Source of the DNA: Treponema vincentii
GTDB lineage: Bacteria; Spirochaetota; Spirochaetia; Treponematales; Treponemataceae
Reading direction: 5' to 3'
Assembly (NCBI RefSeq): GCF_010365865.1
Contig: NZ_CP048020.1
Location: 248,001-312,000 of the forward strand
Length of the DNA stretch: 64,000 bases
Positions 1 to 8,985 of the stretch are shown piece by piece. How positions within the stretch are numbered: position 1 is the stretch's first letter; every line of letters begins with the position of its first letter. The notes beneath the pieces were generated by a model. It had not been told where the DNA came from, did no database searches, and saw only the letters and a program-made list of their open reading frames with translations. The position numbers were made by a program, and so were the translations under genes.

Positions 1-829
1 AAATCTGTACGTCCTTGTACAGATTTAATATCATGTTTTGCTGACGGCAAAACATGATACTGTTTAGAACCACCGCCATCCATGGCGGTAGTGAAGGGAA
101 AAATATTTTTTAAATTGAAAACAAAATTTTGTTTTTATTTACAGCCTAACTATCCTCACCCCCGGACAGCGATTGAAGCGGAAATCCTTTTTGCTGCTCG
201 TGTAATGCAGGTGCGGTTTTTGGGAGCGTTTATCAAACCTGTACATCCTTGTACAGGTTTGATAGCACGTTTTGCTCAGCAAAACGCGCTTCTGCTTAGA
301 ACCACCGACATCCGTGTCGGTACTGAGAAAAAAACACCGCGGGAACAAAACAGCAGCGGCGAAAAGATTGGAGCGGAAAGCGCGGTGCCGATACTTGTGC
401 ACCTTTATATTGTAATAATGGTACACAAGTATCGGCAGTCCGCCAAAAGCATAACAATAAGAATTGCAAGAAACACTTTACCGGGGGTTTTTCCGCTTAC
501 GGCAATTCTTGCCGGAAGCGGAAAAACGAAGCCTTTTGAAAAGAGGCGGAGCAGATACAAGGAGACAGCCGAAAATAAAGCGGAGGCACGGTAAAAATGT
601 ACATCCTTGTACATTTTTACCTACGTGTTTGCAGAGCAAACACGCTACTGACGTGAACCACCGCCGTCCGTGGCGGTTCTGATACGGTGAGGATTTTCAG
701 AAGCGGCATGGATGCCGCTGGTTTAAACAGAAGCGATGTTTCGGCTCCGACCGAAACTCGTCGTCAAAAGCGTACACGGAAGTACGCTTTTGACAGTGCG
801 ACGCCGTAGATGCCCGCATATTTTCAAAA
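1..829 (+). repeat. Composite hairpin repeat block 1 (before first Rhs tip)
   Basis: Non-coding structured repeat. Triple-hairpin modules lie at 1-89 (stems at 1-26, 30-58, 72-89), 231-321 (231-264, 265-289, 304-321) and 590-677 (590-621, 624-644, 660-677), with an inverted one at 702-794. A fourth hairpin type is at 387-436 and a fifth at 487-527. Outer stems of hairpins 1 and 3 close on a TCCN loop. The block ends in TTTTCAAAAGG at 821-831, where Rhs core begins. Open frames crossing this block (for example 82-594) carry only repeat-derived peptides that recur at every copy, so I do not call them genes. Confidence 0.85.
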
Positions 830-1600
830 GGGGAGGAAACCGGTTTATACTATTACGGAGCGCGCTACCTTGACCCGAAGTATTCGAGATGGTTGAGTGG
901 AGACCCTGCACTAAGCGATTACATACCGAAAGCGCCGATAGACGACGAGGCAAAGAAGCACAACGAGGACCTGCCGGGCATGGGCGGAGTGTACAATGTC
1001 GTGAACTTACACCTGTACCACTACGCGGGGAATAATCCCATTAAATACGAAGATCCGGATGGGAAATTCTCACAAAGCAAAGAAGTAAACAGAATAGAAA
1101 GAAATTTATCTTGGAATGATTTTTCAACTATTAGGGATGGGCAGAAAGCAAAGCAAGACAGGCGAGATACGGTTCATAGTTTTTTGGGTTTTGCTGCAAC
1201 TGCTATATCAACATTCTTTAGTGGTGTTATTGGAAATATTGCTAACGCTGCTTCTACAGCAGATGGTTTATTGAGCGTAAAACCGGATAATTTAAATCAG
1301 TTAAATAATGCTTTGCAAAACATTAGTAATAAAGCAGCTGATATATCGCAGACAACAGGAGAAGTTCCAAACATTGAAATTGTAGAAATAACAACAAAAA
1401 CGGCAAAAAACGAAGATGTCAGATCTATTAATGGGGCTGCTTTGGTTTATGCGCTAATGGAACATAGTATAACTGAGAAAACTACATTAGAGATTACAAT
1501 CAATGGCGAGAAACAAAAACCTATAGAAGTTTCTAAAAAGCAAACTCATATCACTTATGAAAGGACCCTAAATTATGAAGATTTCAGCTGGGCAAAATAA
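830..1600 (+). CDS. Orphan Rhs C-terminal toxin tip 1 (5'-truncated rhs)
   Basis: Displaced tip of an Rhs/YD-repeat polymorphic toxin. The frame enters directly from the repeat with EETGLYYYGARYLDPK, continues through the Rhs core end (YHYAGNNPIKYEDPDG, about 75 residues from the junction) and then changes to an AT-rich variable domain of about 170 residues with no motif I recognise. No ATG precedes the core in this frame; the first usable start is TTG at 893, so it may be silent. The end overlaps the next gene by 26 bp, the normal toxin-immunity arrangement. The last 50 residues (from about NGAALVYALMEH) recur at 7445-7600. The toxic activity is unknown; a role in contact-dependent antagonism is inferred from the family. 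Confidence 0.75.
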   Translation, partial: GEETGLYYYGARYLDPKYSRWLSGDPALSDYIPKAPIDDEAKKHNEDLPGMGGVYNVVNLHLYHYAGNNPIKYEDPDGKFSQSKEVNRIERNLSWNDFSTIRDGQKAKQDRRDTVHSFLGFAATAISTFFSGVIGNIANAASTADGLLSVKPDNLNQLNNALQNISNKAADISQTTGEVPNIEIVEITTKTAKNEDVRSINGAALVYALMEHSITEKTTLEITINGEKQKPIEVSKKQTHITYERTLNYEDFSWAK

Positions 1601-2282
1601 ACTTCCACAAAAAATAAAATATATAATCCTTATAATTCTGACAAGTCTGGCTACATTGTTTTGTGAAAGGGTTATTGAATTTATACGAACATTTAATCCG
1701 TATTATGATACGGAAAAGGTTATCGAGAATGCGATAGATTTTATTGTAAATGGTAAATTTCGAAATTCTTCTGATGATATATTTTTTACAACAAAAGTTA
1801 ATGGAAATGTTTCGTTACTGGAAAATATGTATTATGTTGAAAAAAGAGTGGAATATGAGCAATTTGCTCAAATAAATTATATTTTATCATATTCTACTGA
1901 TGATGAATCATTACATAATGCATTTTTAGATTTGCAGGCTAGATTTAAATGGGATATATGGAATGAACAAGAGTCTTTTTATAAGCGCATTCGTGAGGCT
2001 TTCCGGAAAAAGAGTTTGAAGAACTATAGAGAAACTACTGCAAGTGTTTTTCTTAAAGAACTGTCTAAGGATAAATCTTTCTATGTGATTTGTAATCGTT
2101 TTTATAAAGAAAAAAATCCAGACAGAGAATATTATATGATTCAAATATATATGCAGAACAAAGATGCTTTCGTATATATGAGTCATTTTGATTGGGGAAT
2201 ATTAGTTGGAAGATACGACGAGAAAGATTTAACAAATAAATTCAAGATAAAGTTTGATAACTATTTTGCAAATAGTAAATAA
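1575..2282 (+). CDS. Putative immunity protein for tip 1, membrane anchored
   Basis: A 235-residue protein with one N-terminal membrane helix (about residues 14-30, IKYIILIILTSLATLF) and a polar, Lys/Glu-rich remainder of about 200 residues predicted to face the periplasm. I recognise no domain. The start overlaps the toxin tip by 26 bp, which suggests translational coupling and is the main reason for calling it the cognate immunity gene. AT-rich codon use matches the tip rather than the Rhs core. Function is inferred from position only. Confidence 0.6.
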   Translation: MKISAGQNKLPQKIKYIILIILTSLATLFCERVIEFIRTFNPYYDTEKVIENAIDFIVNGKFRNSSDDIFFTTKVNGNVSLLENMYYVEKRVEYEQFAQINYILSYSTDDESLHNAFLDLQARFKWDIWNEQESFYKRIREAFRKKSLKNYRETTASVFLKELSKDKSFYVICNRFYKEKNPDREYYMIQIYMQNKDAFVYMSHFDWGILVGRYDEKDLTNKFKIKFDNYFANSK

Positions 2283-2560
2283 TTGATTATTTTGTAGTAT
2301 TTTTTGCAAATGTATTTATAGAAACACTGCTATGAATCGCATATTATAAAATATGATAGGCAAAAAAACTACCGCACGCGTGGTAAAAATGTACCTCTTT
2401 TCAATTATTTTGAGGTAATTAATTTGAAGAAAGAAATTGAAATCGATAAAAAAATTCTTGAAAAGAGGTGAATTTGGAAATTCCAGTTATATAGTTATAA
2501 GGGAAAAAACTGAAGAAGAAAAAAATGAAAACTAGTTATTGTAGTGTACAGTTTACCCGG
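2283..2560 (+). other. Intergenic stretch without a gene
   Basis: AT-rich sequence between the immunity gene and the next repeat block. A fragment near 2385-2396 (GGTAAAAATGTACC) looks like a decayed first hairpin of the repeat family. I see no open frame of note. Confidence 0.5.
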
Positions 2561-3250
2561 TCTATCAGGTATCAAATGATAGCCTATGAGATTATAAAGA
2601 GCTCGTTATAAAACTTTACCCTCACTTCCCACATAACAAGTTACGGCCGTATGTGGGAAGCCATATCAAATCTGTACGTCCTTGTACAGATTTGATATCA
2701 TGTTTTGCTGATGACAAAACATGATACTGTTTAGAACCACCACCATCCATGGCGGTATTGAAAGGGAAACTATTTTTTAAAGGTGAAAACAAATTGTTTT
2801 TATTCACAGCTTAATTATTCCCTCCCCCGGACAGCGATTGAAGCAGAAATCCTTTTTGCCGCTCGTGTAATGCAGGTGCGGTTTTTGAAGCGCTTAAGCG
2901 GAAAAACACCGCTTAAACAAAACAGCAGCGGCGAAAAGATTGGAGCGGTATGGTGCAGCGGAGCCGATAGGCGTAGCTTCGAAGCAAGCGCGGTGCTGCA
3001 TTTTGTTTTCTTTATTGTAATAGTAAACAAAATGCAGCAGTCCGCCAAAGAAAGATTTTTATTAAAAAGAAACACTGTGCCGGAGGTTTTTCCGCTTACG
3101 ATAGGAAGCAGAAAAACGATGCCTTTTGAAAAGAGACATGCCGGATGCAAGGAGCGAGAAAAAATTAACCGCAGGCGTATCTATGATACGTTGAGGATTA
3201 ATTTTTTTGAAGCGACGAAGCAGACGGCGTGTATATTTTCAAAAGGGAAT
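2545..3250 (+). repeat. Composite hairpin repeat block 2
   Basis: Begins with the CTATCAGGTATCAAATGATAG hairpin (2561-2581) and the boundary hairpin CCCACA...TATGTGGG (about 2629-2658). It contains a triple-hairpin module at 2663-2756, a fourth-type hairpin at 2995-3038 with a stem GCTGCATTTTGTTT unlike that of block 1, a shortened fifth hairpin near 3086-3116 and the nested palindrome at 3122-3246 (central CGTATC-TAT-GATACG at 3176-3190). A 35-40 bp palindromic insert lies at about 2951-2989. The frame open from 2783 is repeat-derived until 3257. Confidence 0.85.
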
Positions 3251-3256
3251 GGGAAC

Positions 3257-4894
3257 ATGACAAAGAAGTCCAGCACCACGAACCTCCCCGGCGCCCGCGG
3301 TAACGCCTACCCCAATGCTGATTTGGACTATAGCCTGGATTACGAGTATGACCCTGCGTATGCACATCGTTTAGTTCACGCAGGGAATCGCTACTACCGC
3401 TATGACGCAAACGGCAACATCACGGCAGAAAAAGACGGACCCTTTACCGACGACGAAGAGTTTGTCTTTACGTATAACTACGACCCCGACACCGACGTCT
3501 ACGGCACCGACTACGGCTTCGGCCTTGACGCGCCGAAGGAGACGGAAGAGACACATCCTGAAAACCTATTCGCGTACCGCCGTAACTACACGTGGAACGA
3601 GAAGAACCTCCTCACCAAATCGAGCGACCGCAGCTACACCGTGCACTACCGCTACGGTGAGGATGGTCAGCGCGCCTTAAAGTATACGGAAGAAGGGAGA
3701 AGCGAAACCTTATACTTTAATAACTTCTACACAATACACATCCCCGTGCAAGATAAGAACAACCCGCAGGGCTTGAGAGTACATAAGCATATCTTTGTCG
3801 GTAACTCACGCCTTGTTACCGCGATGACGCACACCGATAACAACGGCGATAACGCAGAACAGCGAGAGAAGCGCTACTACTACCACTCAGACCACTTAGG
3901 CAGCGCGCAATTCGTAACCGACTGGAGAGGGAAGCAGTATGAGCATATCGAGTACACGCCATACGGAGAGCTCTGGATTGAAGAGGTAGCGGCCGGTTTA
4001 GACAAGTTACCGTTTAGGTTTACCGGCAAAGAGATGGACGAAGAGACGGGGCTGTATTACTACGGAGCGCGGTACCTTGACCCGAAGTATAGTAGATGGT
4101 TGTCGGGAGACCCGGCACTGGGAGAATACATACCCAAAGTCCCGATAGACGACGAGTCGAAGAAGCACAACGAGAACTTACCCGGCATGGGCGGGGTGTT
4201 TAATGTGGTGAATCTACACCTGTACCATTACGCGGGGAATAATCCCATTAAATACGAAGATCCGGATGGGAGATGTATAAATTTTGTAATCGGTGCTGCT
4301 GTAGGTTTTTTTACTTCTGTTGCATCAGAGGTTGGTTTAAGAATGGCATCTGGGCAGTCTTTTGGTGATGCCTTGAACAATACATTCTCAGATAAAACTT
4401 CCCGGGCGGTCATCGCCACATCTACAGCAATAGGTGCGTTGACTGCTGGTGTTTCTGGAGCAATTGTTACAAATGCAGCAAAAACTGCAACTATTCAAAT
4501 AGCAAAAAGAGGTGCTGTTTCGGCGTCAAAAATTATTGCATCAAATGTTGCAAAAACAGTCGCTATAAATACAGTTTCTGGTGCAGTTGATGCTGGATTA
4601 AAAGATGTTGCTTCAAAAGCGATTAAAGGTAAAAAACAATCAATTTCTGAAACACTACAGGCTATGGGAAAAGGTGCCGCTTCTGCATTTGTGACTAGTG
4701 GACTTACACAAGCTGCTATTGGAAGTTGTTCAACAAGTACGAGTAGGGTTCCCAATTTATTAACAGGGACTGTTGAAGGTTTTGAAATTCAACAACCAAA
4801 ATGGGCTGGAGCTGCTGGTGTGGTTGGAGAATCTGTAATTCCTACTGTTATAGATATGTATCATTCACTAAACCAAAAGTCAGAGTTGAGGTAG
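3257..4894 (+). CDS. Rhs fragment with Ala/Gly-rich C-terminal toxin tip (cassette 2)
   Basis: The longest Rhs piece here (545 aa from ATG 3257; the frame is open back to 2783 but that part is repeat). It keeps YD-type repeats (RYYRYDANGNITAEKDG), the core KEMDEETGLYYYGARYLDPK and the core end at YEDPDG near residue 338, about 1080 bases into the gene. The variable tip (about 200 residues) is rich in Ala, Gly, Val, Thr and Ser with several hydrophobic stretches, which fits a membrane-active toxin but shows no catalytic motif. AAAAGGG from the repeat end lies upstream of ATG 3257. The second half of the tip is duplicated at 16376-16750. The Rhs N-terminus is missing, so secretion on its own is doubtful. 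Confidence 0.75.
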   Translation: MTKKSSTTNLPGARGNAYPNADLDYSLDYEYDPAYAHRLVHAGNRYYRYDANGNITAEKDGPFTDDEEFVFTYNYDPDTDVYGTDYGFGLDAPKETEETHPENLFAYRRNYTWNEKNLLTKSSDRSYTVHYRYGEDGQRALKYTEEGRSETLYFNNFYTIHIPVQDKNNPQGLRVHKHIFVGNSRLVTAMTHTDNNGDNAEQREKRYYYHSDHLGSAQFVTDWRGKQYEHIEYTPYGELWIEEVAAGLDKLPFRFTGKEMDEETGLYYYGARYLDPKYSRWLSGDPALGEYIPKVPIDDESKKHNENLPGMGGVFNVVNLHLYHYAGNNPIKYEDPDGRCINFVIGAAVGFFTSVASEVGLRMASGQSFGDALNNTFSDKTSRAVIATSTAIGALTAGVSGAIVTNAAKTATIQIAKRGAVSASKIIASNVAKTVAINTVSGAVDAGLKDVASKAIKGKKQSISETLQAMGKGAASAFVTSGLTQAAIGSCSTSTSRVPNLLTGTVEGFEIQQPKWAGAAGVVGESVIPTVIDMYHSLNQKSELR

Positions 4895-4897
4895 ATT

Positions 4898-5092
4898 ATG
4901 CGTCCTGTTCGTAAATTTTTTATCACATTGCTGATTTACTTTGGTTCTGCATTTTTGACTCTTGTAGTAGGTCTTTTTATTAATAGTTTTTTTCCATGGC
5001 TTGATAAATATGAGATTGTTTTAACAATCGAATTTAGTATTATTTGGAGTATTTTTGTTTCTATATTTATGATACTTGTTAAGATGGATTGA
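4898..5092 (+). CDS. Small two-helix membrane protein, putative immunity for cassette 2
   Basis: A 64-residue protein made almost wholly of two predicted membrane helices (about residues 8-28 and 41-61). It starts 3 bp after the tip stop. A small inner-membrane immunity protein fits a membrane-active toxin tip. A near-identical copy with the same flanks lies at 16754-16948, so toxin end and immunity gene moved or were duplicated as a unit. No domain recognised; the role is inferred from position and the duplication. Confidence 0.65.
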   Translation: MRPVRKFFITLLIYFGSAFLTLVVGLFINSFFPWLDKYEIVLTIEFSIIWSIFVSIFMILVKMD

Positions 5093-5149
5093 TTATTTTG
5101 CGTGAAATAGATCGTAAAAAGATGAAGCATACAATGCGATGTCTAAAAA

Positions 5150-5707
5150 ACGCTCTCTTTCTCACAGGACGAGTTACGGCCGTATGTGGGAAGCAAACAG
5201 AAATAGGGACGGTAGTGTTTCGGACAGCGATTGAAGCAGAAATCCTTTTTGCCGCGCGTATAATGCAAGTGCGGTTTTTGGGAGCGGTTATCAAACCTGT
5301 ACATTCTTGTACAGGTTTGATAGCACGTTTTGCTCAGCAAAACGCGCTTCCGCTTAGAACCATCGACATCCGTGTCGGTACTGAGAAAAAAACACCGCGG
5401 GAACAAAACAGCAGCGGTAAAAAGATTGGAGCGGAAAGCGCGGTGCTGCATTTTGTTTTCTTTGAAGTAATAGTAAACAAAATGCAGCAGTCCGCCAAAG
5501 AAAGATGCTTATTAAAAAGAAACACTACGCCGGAGGTTTTTCCGCTTGCGGCAGGGATTGCCGGAAGCGGAAAAACGAGGCCTTTTGAAAAGAGACATGC
5601 TGGATGTGAGGAGCGAGAAAAAATTAACCGCAGGCGTATCTATGATACGTTGAGGATTAATTTTTTTGAAGCGACGAAGCAGACGGCGTGTATATTTTCA
5701 AAAGGGG
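5150..5707 (+). repeat. Composite hairpin repeat block 3
   Basis: A nearly complete copy of the composite repeat. Boundary hairpin TCTCACAGGACG...TATGTGGGA at about 5158-5192; triple-hairpin module 5289-5379 with hairpin 1 at 5289-5322; fourth-type hairpin 5445-5488; fifth-type hairpin about 5536-5575; nested palindrome 5581-5705 ending TTTTCAAAAGG. The frame 5089-5718 spans it but carries only repeat-derived peptides. Confidence 0.85.
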
Positions 5708-5710
5708 GAG

Positions 5711-6535
5711 ATGGATGAAGAGATCGGTTTGTACTACTACGGAGCGCGGTACCTTGACCCGAAGTATAGTAGATGGTTGAGTGGGGATCCGGCGCTGGGT
5801 GAGTATGTCCCAGCTGCAGGCTCTGATCCGTCAGAGCTTGCAGGAATGGGGGGCGTATTTAATGTGGTGAACCTACATCTGTACCACTACGCGGGGAATA
5901 ATCCGGTGAAGTATATCGATCCTGATGGGAAGGAATCTGGATATATTTTGGATAATGAAGGAGCAGAAGGTTTTGGGCATGCTGGTATGTATGTCCAAAC
6001 AAAGGATGGAAAATATGCTTTTTTTGAAGTGACTGGTATATCAAAAGAAGCTAATGGTATAAAAAGTAATATATCGCCAGGGAGTACTGTAAAAGATAAA
6101 TGGGGTCATGATACAACTGTGCTAAGCAATCTGCCTCTAAAGTTTCCTACTCAAGGGAGCGTTCAAGCAATGAAGCAGCCAACCCGAGCTGGCTGTTTAT
6201 TAAGGACTTTTGATAAGCGTGAAGATATGATTGCCGCTTTACAGAAAATGGATTTTGATGAAATGATAGTTTTTAATACTCAGGGTCGTGAGGATGCAAA
6301 AATTTATGATAAAGCATTTGTAGAAGGGCAATCCTTTTCCGGTTATCAAGTTTTTAATGATAGTTGCGGAATTTTTGCAAGAAATGCATTGACAGCAGAA
6401 GGTAGTGGTATAAAAGCAATAAATCCTTTTGTAAACATAAACCATATATTTAGTTCGTCAATTCCAAATGAAATCGGTGTAAATCTTTATCTCGCAAATC
6501 CTGAAAGTACTGTTATAAGATGGAGGCAAAAATGA
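5711..6535 (+). CDS. Orphan Rhs tip 3, possible permuted NlpC/P60-like toxin
   Basis: Begins at ATG 5711, the native Met of the Rhs core segment MDEEIGLYYYGARYLDPK, directly behind AAAAGGGGGAG left by the repeat end, so it may be translated. The core ends at YIDPDGK near residue 77. The tip (about 195 residues) has FGHAGMYV near its start and NDSCGIFARNAL near its end. A His-containing block before a Cys-containing block resembles circularly permuted NlpC/P60 (papain-like) enzymes, but this is a motif impression, not a search result. The stop overlaps the next start as ATGA. Confidence 0.7.
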   Translation: MDEEIGLYYYGARYLDPKYSRWLSGDPALGEYVPAAGSDPSELAGMGGVFNVVNLHLYHYAGNNPVKYIDPDGKESGYILDNEGAEGFGHAGMYVQTKDGKYAFFEVTGISKEANGIKSNISPGSTVKDKWGHDTTVLSNLPLKFPTQGSVQAMKQPTRAGCLLRTFDKREDMIAALQKMDFDEMIVFNTQGREDAKIYDKAFVEGQSFSGYQVFNDSCGIFARNALTAEGSGIKAINPFVNINHIFSSSIPNEIGVNLYLANPESTVIRWRQK

Positions 6536-7452
6536 AAAAAAATAGATATATTTATTTTATATCTTTTTGCTTAGTGGCCTTTTGTTTGTTTGTTTTTGCG
6601 TATAGTAAATATACCTCCCAAAAAGAAATTCAATCAAATTTAATTTATGAAGTGGAATCTGATAGAATTGTAAAATGGGGGAGTAGAACGATTAACATTC
6701 CGCAAGGCGCTGATTTTGCTTTTGATCAGATTTCACAAACAGGGTGGTTTCATATAGCAAAAAAAGATTATTCTGTGTTTATTTGCATAAATAAAAATGG
6801 AGAAGAAGAAAAATCAATTTTGGTAAAGTACAATGAGCCATCCGTATCTATCAGAGAAGTGCTTTTCTTTGTATCTGATTCTGTAGCTTTGATAGAAGGG
6901 AAGTATAATAACATGTTTTATCTAATAGATCTAAAAACAAGAAATTATCGGACTGTAAGTTCTGCAGCTTTTCATGGATTGCAAATATGCAGTTTTTATC
7001 GTGATATGATATTTTTTTATGACAGTGGAAATAACTCTATAACAAAATTTAATTATAATAAAAATATGGTTGAACGGGTAGAGCCTAATTTAATTGGGTA
7101 TGGTTATATGCCTTTAAAGGAATCTTTTGTTGGAATAAATGAGAAGGGGAAGATTTCTATTTTGAACTATAATACATTAGAACAAACTGAATTAAATATT
7201 CGCGGATTAAAAAATGAGAAAAACGGTTTTGTAAACGATAGATATTATCTGACAGCTGATTATCTCTATTTTTCGAAATTTGATTATGGGTACTATATAA
7301 AATATCTGCCGATTTTTATTCTGATGAGCTTTTGTACGATAGCAAGACCTTCCGCTCCACATTCGTGGTATCGCTATTCATTTGAAAGTCATAGGATTGA
7401 TAAAATTTCATCTGAGGATAAGTTTATTAAAATTTTAGGAACAATTGAATAA
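6532..7452 (+). CDS. Putative immunity protein for tip 3, membrane anchored
   Basis: A 306-residue protein from ATG 6532. I prefer this start over 6520 because GGAGG lies 5-9 bp upstream and the ATG overlaps the tip stop (ATGA). There is an N-terminal membrane anchor (YIYFISFCLVAFCLFVFAYS) and a large exported domain with repeated hydrophobic/aromatic strands, suggestive of a beta-propeller-like fold; that is inference. A second hydrophobic stretch near residue 265 (YLPIFILMSF) may be buried. No family recognised. Confidence 0.6.
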   Translation: MKKNRYIYFISFCLVAFCLFVFAYSKYTSQKEIQSNLIYEVESDRIVKWGSRTINIPQGADFAFDQISQTGWFHIAKKDYSVFICINKNGEEEKSILVKYNEPSVSIREVLFFVSDSVALIEGKYNNMFYLIDLKTRNYRTVSSAAFHGLQICSFYRDMIFFYDSGNNSITKFNYNKNMVERVEPNLIGYGYMPLKESFVGINEKGKISILNYNTLEQTELNIRGLKNEKNGFVNDRYYLTADYLYFSKFDYGYYIKYLPIFILMSFCTIARPSAPHSWYRYSFESHRIDKISSEDKFIKILGTIE

Positions 7453-7784
7453 TACATATAATGGAATCGCTTTGGTTGGTTCACTGATGGAATGTCGCAT
7501 AACTGAGAAAACTACATTAGAAATTACAATCAATGGTGAAAAACAGGAATCTATAACTGTTTCTAAAAAGCAAATAGATATTAAGTATAAAAGGACTTTT
7601 AATAAGGAACTAATTATTTCGTTATTTCTCCAACATCGGATTACGATGGAACAATGGGAACTGACTCAGCTAAAAATAATCGAGGCGGATTAGGGTGGCA
7701 AAATATACCTGATGTAGGAATCGTTGTGCCTGTCAATAGAGTAACCGATTATATCATTTATACACAACAAGGAGGCATACAATG
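7445..7784 (+). pseudogene. Remnant of a toxin tip related to tip 1
   Basis: The open frame 7445-7693 is clearly homologous to the end of tip 1 (shared ITEKTTLEITINGEKQ and VSKKQ). After about 7610 the plausible coding frame shifts to one reading GTNYFVISPTSDYDG and GLGWQNIPDVGIVV, ending at TGA 7783-7785, which overlaps the ATG of the next gene (ATGA). It therefore looks like a tip tail with a frameshift, or a hybrid of two tips, that kept its own immunity gene. It has lost the Rhs core. Confidence 0.6.
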
Positions 7785-8444
7785 AAATGTCTAAAAAAAA
7801 TAGCAATTATTCTATTTATCTCCCTATTTAGTTCTTGCCTTTTACATACTAAAAGCGAAATAAGTAGAATAAAGAATCCGATTTATGAATATGAAAATGA
7901 AACTTTGACCATTTCAGACGGTCAAAATAAAATTTTCTTTAATAATGTTAAAAGTTGGAATTTAACTTCTGGGAGGGATCATTTTGATTATTCAGTATCG
8001 GAAGATAAGTCTAAATGTGTTTTAATTCAAACATTGGGGGAAGTGGTCATTAATAGAGTTCATACACACAATCGGGCAGTATATTTTCTCGATTTTAAAA
8101 GGGGACAGATGAATAAGATTGATGAAAATATAATGGAAATAGCGATATCAAATGATCTAACCGAAATTGTTTATGTAAAAAATTATGATTATACAAGAGT
8201 GAATGAAATAAGCTTAATTTATTATAATACAAAAACAGGAAAGTCTAAAATGAAAACAATTCATTTTAAGGATTATGGCACTGCGATAGCGGACTATCCT
8301 GTAACAAAAATTTGTTATGAAAACGATGGTTTTATTCTTGAATTTTGGTCGGATGCAGCCAATTACGGAATTATGAGACTTGATATGGTGAACGATGTTT
8401 ATACATTTGAGAAAGCTTTTAAAGAAGCTTTTGTAAGTCAATAA
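7782..8444 (+). CDS. Putative immunity lipoprotein
   Basis: A 220-residue protein with a signal peptide and spirochete-type lipobox LFSSC (Cys19), so it is probably a lipid-anchored periplasmic protein. AAGGAGG lies about 6 bp upstream of ATG 7782, and the start overlaps the stop of the preceding tip tail. The mature region is rich in Lys, Asp and aromatic residues and alternates like beta strands. No domain recognised. Immunity is inferred from the overlap with a tip remnant. Confidence 0.6.
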   Translation: MKCLKKIAIILFISLFSSCLLHTKSEISRIKNPIYEYENETLTISDGQNKIFFNNVKSWNLTSGRDHFDYSVSEDKSKCVLIQTLGEVVINRVHTHNRAVYFLDFKRGQMNKIDENIMEIAISNDLTEIVYVKNYDYTRVNEISLIYYNTKTGKSKMKTIHFKDYGTAIADYPVTKICYENDGFILEFWSDAANYGIMRLDMVNDVYTFEKAFKEAFVSQ

Positions 8445-8514
8445 AAAAGAAAGAGGTAACAATCAAGGATGAAGTATGTGATGAGTGTTAAAAAAGATCT
8501 TTTCAGCTAATAAA

Positions 8515-8985
8515 AATACTCTCTTCTCACAGAACGAGTTGCGGCCGTATGTGAGGAATAAACAGAAATAGGGAAGGTAGTATCCCCCGGACAGCGATTG
8601 AAGCAGAAATCCTTTTTGCCGCGCATATAATGCACCTGCGGTTTTTGAAGCGGCCGAGTGGAAAAACACCGCCTGAACAAAGCAGCAGCGGCAAAAAGAT
8701 TGGAGCGGAAAGCGCGGTGCCGATACTTGTGTACTTTTACATAGTCATAATAGTACACAAGTATCGGCAGTCCGCCAGAAGAAAGGTATTATTAAAAAGA
8801 AACATCTTAGCGGAGGTTTTTCCGCTTACGGCAATCCTTGCCGGAAGCGGAAAAACAATGCCTTTTGAAAAGAGGCGGAGCAGATACAAGGAGACAGCCG
8901 AAAATAAAGCGGAGGCGTATCGGGTATACGTCGAGCATTTATTTTCGACGTGCGACGCCGTAGATGCCCGCATGTTTTCAAAAGG
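8515..8985 (+). repeat. Composite hairpin repeat block 4
   Basis: Boundary hairpin at about 8523-8553. This copy lacks the triple-hairpin module: GCGGTTTTT and GAAAAACACCGC enclose only a short loop (about 8638-8671), as if the module were an insert in other copies. Fourth-type hairpin 8719-8768 (stem GCCGATACTTGTGTAC); fifth-type about 8816-8857; nested palindrome 8861-8985 with inner arms CGAAAATAAA/TTTATTTTCG, different from blocks 2, 3 and 10 but still complementary. Confidence 0.8.

Noticed and set aside
82-594. 170-residue open frame and similar ones at 139-426, 5089-5718, 5143-5451, 16233-16424
   Set aside because: They lie in the structured repeat, share translated repeat peptides on both strands and change frame between copies; not protein-coding.
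2783-3256. N-terminal extension of the cassette 2 Rhs protein
   Set aside because: This part is repeat sequence that happens to be open; the Rhs sense starts at ATG 3257.
3402-3680. 92-residue Thr/Arg-rich frame
   Set aside because: A shadow frame inside the real Rhs coding sequence.
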